Shown piece by piece: positions 1 through 6,134 of a stretch of DNA of 11,127 bases. The translations under genes were made by a program, and so were the position numbers. Each line of letters opens with the position of its first letter. Positions within the stretch are counted from its first letter, which is position 1. Location: NCBI GenBank assembly GCA_903909295.1, contig CAIVVG010000011.1, forward strand, positions 1 through 11,127. The letters run 5' to 3'. Below the pieces are notes generated by a model, which saw only the letters and a list, made by a program, of their open reading frames with translations, did not search any database and had not been told where the DNA came from. Source of the stretch: an uncultured Chlamydiae bacterium (GTDB lineage: Bacteria > Chlamydiota > Chlamydiia > Chlamydiales > SM23-39).

Positions 1-1
1 C

Positions 2-1387
2 CCCACCACCGTCCTCGCCCTCCAACACTACGAAACCTTCATCGCCAGGATGAAAGGATTCCCCATCCGGATCGCCTGCGTCTCCCGCTTCAATAGCCCC
101 AAACAGACCTTCGATGCCATTGAAAAGACCAAAAGCGGACAAGTGGATATCCTCATCGGCACCCACCGCATCCTCTCCAAAGACATCGCCTTCCACGACC
201 TCGGCCTCATCATCATCGACGAAGAACAACGATTCGGCGTCAAAGCCAAAGAGCACCTCAAAACCCTCAAGGCAAACGCCGACTGCCTCACCCTCTCTGC
301 CACCCCGATCCCCCGCACCCTCTACCTCTCGCTCGTCCACGCCAAAGAGATGTCGGTTATCAGCACCCCCCCACAAGACCGCCTCCCCATCAAAACCATC
401 ATCGCCGAGACTGAACCCGAACTCATCCAAAACGCCCTCCTCCGCGAACGGGCCCGCGGCGGCCAAGCCTTTTTTATTCACAACCGCGTAGAGACCATCT
501 ACCACCGCGCCGATATCGTCCAAAAACTGATCCCCAGCCTCCGGATCGGCGTCGTCCACGGCCAGATGGACAGCGAAGCGATCGACGCCATCTTCCACCG
601 ATTTAAGCAAGGAGAGCTCGACCTCCTCTTTGCCACAACCATCATTGAAAACGGCGTCGATATCCCCAACGCGAACACCATCCTCATCGACCGCGCCGAC
701 ACCTACGGCATGGCCGACCTCTACCAACTCCGCGGCAGAGTCGGCAGATGGAACCGCGCCGCCTACGCCTATTTTCTCATCCCCAAAGACCGCGTCCTCC
801 CCGAGCCCTCTCGCAAACGACTCAATGCCCTCGTCGAATCGAGCGGCTACGGCGGCGGCATGAAAATCGCCATGCGCGACCTCGAAATCCGCGGCGCCGG
901 AGACATCCTCGGCATCCAGCAATCAGGCCAAGTCAGCGCCATCGGCTTCCACCTCTATTGCAAACTCCTTAAACGAGCGACCCTCGCCCTCAAAAACAAA
1001 ACTACCGTCTCCTTCAACGAGACCAAGATGGAGTTTTCTTTCGACGCCCGCATCCCCGAAGAGTACATCGCCGAAGTCTCCCTCCGCATGGAAATCTACT
1101 ACCGCCTCGGCGAAGCCAGCGCACTATCCGAAGTCGATGAAATCTGGACCGAGCTCACAGACCGCTTTGGCACGCCCCCCCTCCCCCTTCTCTGGCTCTA
1201 CCACCTCGCCCGCATCCGCGTCGTCGCCTCCCAGCACCACTACACCTCGCTCCAATTCCAGCAACTCTCCTTCATCGCAGAGCAACAGAAAGGGAAAGAG
1301 ATCTCTCGAAAGACGATCCTCCTGCCCAAAAAAGTGCAGTCCCCCAAAGAACTGGAAGCTTACGTTATCGAACGATTACAAGCCTAA
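2..1387 (+). CDS. mfd: Transcription-repair coupling factor Mfd, C-terminal part (5' end outside window)
   Basis: Mfd is the DNA translocase that removes RNA polymerase stalled at lesions and recruits the UvrA-UvrB excision machinery. The frame is open from base 2 and ends at TAA 1385-1387, giving 461 residues. The N-terminal UvrB-homology, RNA-polymerase-binding and first helicase motifs lie outside the window. Visible are helicase motif II as DEEQRFGV (218-241), motif III as SATPIPRTL (296 on), motif V as ATTIIENGVDIP (632 on) and motif VI as QLRGRVGR (725-748). The TRG segment follows with YGGGMKIAMRDLEIRGAGDI, then the D7 domain (about 1024-1384). GRWNRAAYAYFLIP and FHLYCKLLKRA recall chlamydial Mfd, as far as I remember those sequences. 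Third positions are dominated by C, with A in two-fold purine codons, unlike every downstream gene. The next gene is convergent; no strong terminator is visible between them. Confidence 0.96.
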   Translation, partial: PTTVLALQHYETFIARMKGFPIRIACVSRFNSPKQTFDAIEKTKSGQVDILIGTHRILSKDIAFHDLGLIIIDEEQRFGVKAKEHLKTLKANADCLTLSATPIPRTLYLSLVHAKEMSVISTPPQDRLPIKTIIAETEPELIQNALLRERARGGQAFFIHNRVETIYHRADIVQKLIPSLRIGVVHGQMDSEAIDAIFHRFKQGELDLLFATTIIENGVDIPNANTILIDRADTYGMADLYQLRGRVGRWNRAAYAYFLIPKDRVLPEPSRKRLNALVESSGYGGGMKIAMRDLEIRGAGDILGIQQSGQVSAIGFHLYCKLLKRATLALKNKTTVSFNETKMEFSFDARIPEEYIAEVSLRMEIYYRLGEASALSEVDEIWTELTDRFGTPPLPLLWLYHLARIRVVASQHHYTSLQFQQLSFIAEQQKGKEISRKTILLPKKVQSPKELEAYVIERLQA

Positions 1388-1484
1388 GAGGGCGTTCTGT
1401 AAAAAACATTTCATCGAGTTTTTGGATTATTTTGGCCTCTTTTCGACTTCAAATATGGGGAAACTTCTCTCGCCACTGTAGGAA

Positions 1485-1640
1485 TTATTTCCCCGGGCAT
1501 ATGTGAGGCATCATCACCTGCCGTTTGCAGGACTGACAATACGCCGTGCCTCCATATACCCCACGTTCTAACTTCATATCTAAAAGAACAAACGCCGTAG
1601 TAACTAGCAGAAAGGCTATGCCTAGAAATGCTTTTTTCAT
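1485..1640 (-). CDS. Small exported or membrane-anchored peptide with CxxC-HxC cluster
   Basis: A 51-codon reading frame starts at ATG 1640-1638 and ends with TAA 1487-1485. The purine-rich Shine-Dalgarno GGGAGGG stands five bases before the ATG, which is the main reason to believe it. The peptide begins MKKAFLGIAFLLVTTAFVLL, a Lys-rich start and one hydrophobic helix (residues 4-20), so it is either a signal peptide or a single-pass anchor. The rest is a short domain with C35-x2-C38, H46 and C48, which could bind one zinc ion or form disulfides. It begins 27 nt after the AlaX stop on the same strand, so the two are probably co-transcribed. I do not recognise the family. It is convergent with mfd and separated from it by 97 nt. 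Confidence 0.62.
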   Translation of the reverse strand: MKKAFLGIAFLLVTTAFVLLDMKLERGVYGGTAYCQSCKRQVMMPHICPGK

Positions 1641-1667
1641 ACGTACCCTCCCGGTTCCTGTGATTGC

Positions 1668-2606
1668 TTAAGCAGGGTATGCGCGCAGCACAGCCACCAG
1701 CCGTTTTTCGGCCCCCTGCGTCGCATCCATTAATTCATATTCAATGCGCCCAAATGCGCCTAAATTTGTAACGTGAGTGCCTCCGCAAGGAATCTCCGCA
1801 GACCCGGCGGGCAACTCGCAGCGCCAAGCTCTTCGAGAATCAATCGTCGGGCCATCCGCAGACATGTCTACTCGGGTTTTTGTGGCGATCCATTGGGACA
1901 ATAGTGCGTTGACCGAAGCTTGAATGGTTGGCAATTGTTCAAAGAGTAAATCGACCTGCAAACCATTTTTCCGAATGGATTTGCCAAAGCGGTATCGGTC
2001 CTCATTGCGATCGGGTAAAATCGTAGAAGCGTCTTCAATCGCTAAATTATCGAGATTAGGAGAGCCCAAAGAGTCTTTTTTAGGGGCTTCTTTGCTCCAC
2101 AAGTGTCTTGTGGATAGGTTGAGGGCAAATGCAGCTAAATGGGATGCAGAATGTTGCAGACTCAGTTGCTGACGGTAGTAAAGGTCCACTTTCGCAGTCG
2201 CCTCTTTCCCAATCAACCCCTCGAAATCTTCCGTTTGAGGATCTACAACGTGCGCGACCACAGACCACCAACTATTCTTTTCTGCTCTCGATATTTTTTC
2301 CGCCCCCTTTACCTCTTGCGTCTCTTTATGAACAGCAAAGATTTGGCAAGAATCCACAACAAGCGGTTTTGCAAAACCATCTACTTGAATCTCCCCTCTA
2401 TCCGCCGGTTGGTCAGGCCAGTGTTGGTCAACGGGATGAAAGGGCGTACTTCCAAGCAATAAGGCGACTTTGCCATCCACAAGTCGTGCGATATTTTGCA
2501 CAATGGAACGCCCCTCTATTTGCCGGAAAGGAAATGTAACTTCCGTACTCGCGACAATCTTTCTTCCCATAAAAATAACTGGATTTGCTGACACCGCACT
2601 GGCCAT
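1668..2606 (-). CDS. alaX: AlaX-type alanyl-tRNA editing hydrolase
   Basis: This is a free-standing editing domain related to that of alanyl-tRNA synthetase. The family hydrolyses Ser- or Gly-tRNA(Ala) in the cytoplasm. The protein has 312 residues from ATG 2606, chosen because AGGAG lies seven bases upstream; a longer frame from 2660 has no such signal. The N-terminal barrel carries TPFHP...QPADRGEI (residues 54-73), the AlaX counterpart of the synthetase segment. The metal site is complete: H152-x3-H156 (HSASH) and C274-x3-H278 (CGGTH). There is no aminoacylation domain and no room for a full C-Ala domain. It is transcribed divergently from the 2OG oxygenase across 123 nt, and the small Cys/His peptide follows it. 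Substrate specificity for Ser versus Ala cannot be read by eye, and a protective role against a modified amino acid is only inference. Confidence 0.88.
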   Translation of the reverse strand: MASAVSANPVIFMGRKIVASTEVTFPFRQIEGRSIVQNIARLVDGKVALLLGSTPFHPVDQHWPDQPADRGEIQVDGFAKPLVVDSCQIFAVHKETQEVKGAEKISRAEKNSWWSVVAHVVDPQTEDFEGLIGKEATAKVDLYYRQQLSLQHSASHLAAFALNLSTRHLWSKEAPKKDSLGSPNLDNLAIEDASTILPDRNEDRYRFGKSIRKNGLQVDLLFEQLPTIQASVNALLSQWIATKTRVDMSADGPTIDSRRAWRCELPAGSAEIPCGGTHVTNLGAFGRIEYELMDATQGAEKRLVAVLRAYPA

Positions 2607-2729
2607 AACAGAACTCCTTTTGTTTGGGTATATACTGAAGGAGCACTCTTTTTTCTGCAAGCCAGTTGCAGCAATATAGCACCAAATGATACCGTGGTAT
2701 GCCTAAAACTCGTTGGAGAGGTATTTGTT
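2607..2729. promoter_or_regulatory. Divergent alaX / oxygenase promoter region with two inverted repeats
   Basis: The 123-nt gap holds a palindrome CTGCAA-gccag-TTGCAG (2655-2671). Each arm reads TTGCAG outward, so the two arms could serve as back-to-back -35 hexamers. For alaX the nearest -10 candidates are CAGTAT (17-nt spacing) or TATATA (2629-2634, 20-nt spacing). For the oxygenase, GATACC lies 16 nt beyond. A second repeat, ATACC-gt-GGTAT (2689-2700), sits where an operator would be expected. The oxygenase has GGAGAGG eight bases before ATG 2730. The hexamers are weak, so the promoter call is tentative; the repeats themselves are exact. Confidence 0.4.
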
Positions 2730-3722
2730 ATGCAAACAATCACCAGAGATGTTCAATATGTGGTCGACCGCGAAGAGCTTTGCGAAATCACAGAAAGCTA
2801 TTTACAGGGACAAAATCCCTACCAAGATCTTGAGGGATTTTTAAAGGCCGCTTTTTTGGCGTCTCATGACCTCCCGGCAGAGCTTCGGTCCGCCTTATAC
2901 GATTTCAGGGCGCACGGAAACAGCGAAGGATATTTTCTCATCCGATCACTGCCTTGTGATGAAAACTTAATGAATACTCCCGAAAAGATCACAGATCCTT
3001 CCCAAAAAAAGCAAACATTTGTCAGTGAATTTTGTTTGGCTATGATCGGAGGATTTTTGGGGCATCCCTTTAGCTACATCCAGGAAAACTGCGGCAACTT
3101 CTTTCATAATATCCGCCCACAAAAAGAAAAAGCCGATAAAATCTCTTCCGAAAGTTCCAAAATTCTATTGGATTTGCATTCAGAAACAGCATTCCACCCG
3201 CTCTACCCAGATTGGTTACTGCTCTATTGCTTAAGAGGCGATCGAGATAAACAGGCAAAAACAATCATCGCGAGCATTGCTCACATCAAAGATCAAATCT
3301 CCCCGCAACTCGATGCTGTTCTAAGACAGCCGTTATTTAAAACGGGCATCGATTACTCGTTTGGAAATATCAGTCAAGACCGAGGAAATGGTCCTGTCAT
3401 TCCCATCTTGTATGGCGATAAAGACGATCCTCTCCTCATTTTTGATCCCGATCTTATGATCGGACTGACTCCAGAGGCCTCGTGTGCAATCACTGAGCTA
3501 AAAAACCTACTGGACTCAAAAAAAGATGGCGTGCTTTTAGAAAGCGGCGACTTGCTTGTAGTGGACAACCACCGCTCCCTGCATGGCAGAAACAAGTTTA
3601 CTCCCTATTACGACGGAAAAGATCGCTGGCTCCAAAGGATTTATGTCGCTGAGAGTTTGCTGAGAGCTAGCCGTTTATTCGGGAAGAAAGAAAGAACCAT
3701 CACCTATACGTTCTCCGATTGA
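2730..3722 (+). CDS. Fe(II)/2-oxoglutarate oxygenase, clavaminate synthase/VioC-like
   Basis: This is a 330-residue cytoplasmic oxygenase of the TauD/clavaminate synthase fold. The start at 2730 is set by GGAGAGG eight bases upstream; an in-frame ATG at 2694 lacks one. The facial triad is H150-S-E152 (LHSETAFHP) and H285 (DNHRSLHGR). The H-x-E form, rather than H-x-D, is typical of the VioC/AsnO group that hydroxylates free arginine, asparagine or lysine at the beta carbon. R299, 14 residues after H285 (DRWLQR), fits the 2OG-binding arginine. The substrate cannot be fixed by eye: arginine is attractive because an arginase lies 4 kb away, but that is inference. The gene ends in TGA sharing four bases with the TTG start of the EamA transporter, so enzyme and carrier are probably translated together. 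Confidence 0.85.
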   Translation: MQTITRDVQYVVDREELCEITESYLQGQNPYQDLEGFLKAAFLASHDLPAELRSALYDFRAHGNSEGYFLIRSLPCDENLMNTPEKITDPSQKKQTFVSEFCLAMIGGFLGHPFSYIQENCGNFFHNIRPQKEKADKISSESSKILLDLHSETAFHPLYPDWLLLYCLRGDRDKQAKTIIASIAHIKDQISPQLDAVLRQPLFKTGIDYSFGNISQDRGNGPVIPILYGDKDDPLLIFDPDLMIGLTPEASCAITELKNLLDSKKDGVLLESGDLLVVDNHRSLHGRNKFTPYYDGKDRWLQRIYVAESLLRASRLFGKKERTITYTFSD

Positions 3723-4648
3723 AAAATAGGCTCAGTTTTGAATGGACGGGGAAAGCGGGGGGTTATGCGATGATCCTGGCCTCCGCTTTCTGCTTTGGCT
3801 CTTATGGTGTTTGGTCCCGCTTGTTGGGACATGATTTTGCCGTGTTCTATCAAGGATGGGTGCGCAGCGCGCTCATTCTTGCCATCTTATTGCCCATTGC
3901 CATCGTTGGCAAACACCTTAAACCAATCCGAAAAACGGATCGCAAGTGGTTTTCCATTACAATGATCTTTACCGTCTTTACGCAAGTTCCTCTTTACTTC
4001 GCGTTCAACCACCTCTCTTTAGGCGTTGCGACCTTTATCTTTTACGGTCTATTTCTCATTACCTCCTATATGACGGGATGGCTTTTTCTCTCTGAAAAAA
4101 TGACGCCTGTGAAAGGGGTTTCCTTTTTTCTCAGCATCCTAGGGCTTGTTCTGACATTCGACATCTCTTTATCGACTTTTTCGATCGGAGCTATGCTCCT
4201 CGCTGCGCTGAATGGAATTGCAAGCGGAGGAGAGGTAGCCACAAGCAAAAAATCAACAGACCGTTATTCCTCACTGCAGGTGACTACCTATTCCTGGCTT
4301 CTAATCTTTGTAACTCACCTTCCCATTTCTCTCTTTTTGGGAGAGCGTCAATTGATTCCTCAATGGAATACACAATGGTGGGCTATGCTCGGATACGCCA
4401 TTTCCGGATTGGGAGGTTTTTGGTTGATCATTGAAGGGTTTAAACGGGTCGATGCCAGCATCGGGGGGCTAATTGGCCTGCTTGAAATTTTACTCAGCGC
4501 TCTATTTGGGGTCCTCTTTTTTAAAGATCATCTCTCCTCTTCTGTCATCTTAGGCGGAGTCATCATCGTCGTGGCAGCCATTTTACCCGATGTCTATGCT
4601 CTCAAGACTTCTAAAGGAAGACCCATCCCACCCCCGCCGCCCTTATAG
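3719..4648 (+). CDS. EamA-family (DMT) transporter, coupled to oxygenase
   Basis: A 309-residue drug/metabolite transporter with about ten hydrophobic helices in two EamA repeats (roughly residues 14-145 and 155-292). Family members move amino acids, nucleotides, S-adenosylmethionine and other small metabolites across the inner membrane, in either direction. The proposed start is TTG 3719, overlapping the oxygenase stop as TTGA, without its own Shine-Dalgarno. ATG 3770 is possible, with a G-rich stretch upstream, but it would clip the first membrane helix. The second repeat carries GFKRVDASIGGLIGLLEILL, the usual EamA ending. The tail ends in five consecutive prolines and a leucine directly before the stop. 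The 3' end overlaps the opposite-strand EamA gene by six bases. Export of the oxygenase product is the natural inference, unproven. Confidence 0.87.
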   Translation: MKNRLSFEWTGKAGGYAMILASAFCFGSYGVWSRLLGHDFAVFYQGWVRSALILAILLPIAIVGKHLKPIRKTDRKWFSITMIFTVFTQVPLYFAFNHLSLGVATFIFYGLFLITSYMTGWLFLSEKMTPVKGVSFFLSILGLVLTFDISLSTFSIGAMLLAALNGIASGGEVATSKKSTDRYSSLQVTTYSWLLIFVTHLPISLFLGERQLIPQWNTQWWAMLGYAISGLGGFWLIIEGFKRVDASIGGLIGLLEILLSALFGVLFFKDHLSSSVILGGVIIVVAAILPDVYALKTSKGRPIPPPPPL

Positions 4649-5584
4649 GGCCTTAAGCGGTTGTCTCTTCATAAATTGATGGATCCCGAAGAGGATCGCG
4701 ATGAGCTGCAGGGCCATTCCTGCAGTTTCAATCGGAGGGGGCAGCCGTTGTTCAATAGCAAAGACAAACAGAATAGCAAAAACCGTCTCTAAAATCGTGA
4801 GCTGCCCTACTAAAGCAACGGGTAAAAAGAAACTGGCCCGGTTCCACAAAAACTCAGCCACCCAAGAACAGAAGAGCCCTAAAACGGCGCTACCTAGGAG
4901 GAAGTGAATGAGATCCGCGTCGAGTGTTTTGTATTTTTCAAAGTGGATTTGGTTATCGAAAAAGAGGAGCAAAACCACTCCGAAAACAACGACCCAAAAG
5001 AGAGTCCCGATCCCAATCATAGTACACCAGTGACTAGGGTGTAGATTGGGGTTGTTCTTTAAAAAACGGGCATTGGTCACAACATACCAAGTCCACGCAG
5101 TCAAAGACAAAAGACAACAAATAAGGCCCAGAAAATAAGAGCCTAAAGACGCCCCCTGTCCCAGATGGGGGATGTTGATCATCGCAAGGCCTATTAAAAT
5201 CAACACAGAGGGAATGATTAGGCTTCTAAAGGGAACCTCTTTTTGTTTCCAATTCCCATACACTGCAATCGTAATGGGGCTGGTCCCTAAAATGAGCGCA
5301 CAAATCGCCGGAGTCGCATAGCGCAAAGCAATCACAAGCAATGTGTAATAGCCAACCGAAGAAATAAGAGAAAAACAGATAGCCTTGCCCCAAAAAGAGA
5401 GCGGATAACGACAATGTCCACCCACTCTCATTTTAAGAAAAACGAGACAGGAGATCGCCCCGAAAACCAAATAACGGCCTAAGGCAATCTCTACGGAGCC
5501 AAAGCCCGCCATAAATTGGGGAACTACATAGATGCCTCCCCAAACAAAGCACGCACTGACGGCAAAAAGTATCCCCTTCAGCAT
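4643..5584 (-). CDS. EamA-family (DMT) transporter, coupled to AdoMetDC-like gene
   Basis: A second 313-residue EamA protein with ten predicted membrane helices in two repeats (about residues 3-137 and 150-303). It is not a close copy of its convergent neighbour: the loops and helix sequences differ throughout. Its ATG (5584-5582) overlaps the stop of the AdoMetDC-like gene by one base (TAATG), so translation is likely coupled. Typical family motifs are SACFVWGGIYV at the first helix and FLPVALVGQLTILETVFAIL near helix 9. It ends with a basic tail, MKRQPLKAL. Some family members carry S-adenosylmethionine in obligate intracellular bacteria (the Chlamydia CTL843/SAMHT and Rickettsia Sam types). 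Substrate use here is open: SAM, an amine product or another amino acid are all possible. Confidence 0.87.
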   Translation of the reverse strand: MLKGILFAVSACFVWGGIYVVPQFMAGFGSVEIALGRYLVFGAISCLVFLKMRVGGHCRYPLSFWGKAICFSLISSVGYYTLLVIALRYATPAICALILGTSPITIAVYGNWKQKEVPFRSLIIPSVLILIGLAMINIPHLGQGASLGSYFLGLICCLLSLTAWTWYVVTNARFLKNNPNLHPSHWCTMIGIGTLFWVVVFGVVLLLFFDNQIHFEKYKTLDADLIHFLLGSAVLGLFCSWVAEFLWNRASFFLPVALVGQLTILETVFAILFVFAIEQRLPPPIETAGMALQLIAILFGIHQFMKRQPLKAL

Positions 5585-6021
5585 TAGGCCTGACGCGTGA
5601 GGTATCTCACCGTAATGTGTTTGGGGTTAAAAAACTTTTGAACAACCTTCACAGCTGTTTCCTGACAGAATGGTTTGCAGGAAAATACATCGATGTAGGC
5701 ATCTCCATTCTGGTCGACAAAATGTCCTGTAATCGAGCTCGTCTCAATCAACTGCATCAGCGAATAGCCGGTTAGATGATCTGAACCGAAATGAACGATG
5801 GTCGCCTCACCAAATCGCTTCATATCAATTTCATCGATCAGTTCGATCACAAACTTTTCAATGTGCTTAGCGTCTGTGACAGCGGCAATATCTCCGCCGC
5901 GGCAATCTAGGATCAGATGGTACCCCCAAGACTTGCAAACTTCTTCAGTCGCATCCTCTGCAAAAATTTGTGCTGTGCACAGGAAAAGAGAAACCAATAA
6001 AACAGAAATTTTTTTGAACAT
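5584..6021 (-). CDS. Signal-peptide-bearing S-adenosylmethionine decarboxylase-like (SpeD family) protein
   Basis: A 145-residue homologue of prokaryotic pyruvoyl-dependent AdoMet decarboxylase. The catalytic pattern is spaced exactly as in the Thermotoga enzyme: S95 (pyruvoyl-forming serine), H100 and C115, in ETSSITGHF and DVFSC. The residue before the scissile bond is Thr94, not the usual Glu, and Ser96 replaces the following His. The N-terminus, MFKKISVLLVSLFLCTAQIF then A|ED, is a clear signal peptide with likely cleavage after A21. SpeD is normally cytoplasmic, so this is unusual. I chose ATG 6021 because GGGGTG stands just upstream; the in-frame GTG at 6027 has no such site. SpeD paralogues with changed specificity (ornithine or arginine decarboxylation) are known, so the substrate is uncertain. 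The EamA gene follows by TAATG overlap. Confidence 0.8.
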   Translation of the reverse strand: MFKKISVLLVSLFLCTAQIFAEDATEEVCKSWGYHLILDCRGGDIAAVTDAKHIEKFVIELIDEIDMKRFGEATIVHFGSDHLTGYSLMQLIETSSITGHFVDQNGDAYIDVFSCKPFCQETAVKVVQKFFNPKHITVRYLTRQA

Positions 6022-6052
6022 GTTCACCCCATTTTCGAAGACATGGTAGATG

Positions 6053-6058
6053 ATTATC
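6053..6058 (-). promoter_or_regulatory. Candidate -10 box of AdoMetDC-like/EamA operon
   Basis: On the minus strand GATAAT (five of six consensus bases) lies about 32 nt before ATG 6021. It would give a leader of roughly 25 nt that contains the GGGGTG ribosome site. No convincing -35 is seen; the position 17-18 nt upstream falls at the edge of the 6078-6105 hairpin, which could make that hairpin an operator. Confidence 0.38.
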
Positions 6059-6077
6059 TTTTTTTAGGCAAGTGCGC

Positions 6078-6105
6078 ATGCCTTGCAGCAGATGCGGCAA
6101 GGCAT
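6078..6105. repeat. Perfect 9-bp inverted repeat between carrier and AdoMetDC-like genes
   Basis: ATGCCTTGC (6078-6086) and GCAAGGCAT (6097-6105) form a perfect nine-base-pair stem with a ten-base loop. It stands 29 nt after the mitochondrial carrier stop and 57 nt before the AdoMetDC-like start. In the direction of transcription of both genes (minus strand) no U-tract follows, so it is not a standard intrinsic terminator. It may end or protect the upstream mRNA, or bind a regulator near the -10 box at 6053-6058. Confidence 0.5.
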
Positions 6106-6134
6106 TGCAAACACCCTCTAAAATCCCCTACCTC

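Noticed and set aside
114..972. Long overlapping reading frames in the +1/+2 frames of mfd (114-491, 630-863, 748-972)
   Set aside because: They are low-complexity Pro/Ser/Arg-rich translations caused by the C-rich third positions of mfd, whose own frame has all helicase motifs.
1386..1441. Possible mfd terminator, AAGAGG pairing with CCTCTT
   Set aside because: Six pairs closing a 44-base loop is too weak.
1457..1494. GGGGAAA / TTTCCCC inverted repeat after the small peptide gene
   Set aside because: The 24-base loop and absence of a U-tract make a terminator unconvincing.
2606..2660. AlaX start at 2660, adding 18 residues
   Set aside because: ATG 2606 has AGGAG at seven bases; the extension would run through the promoter region.
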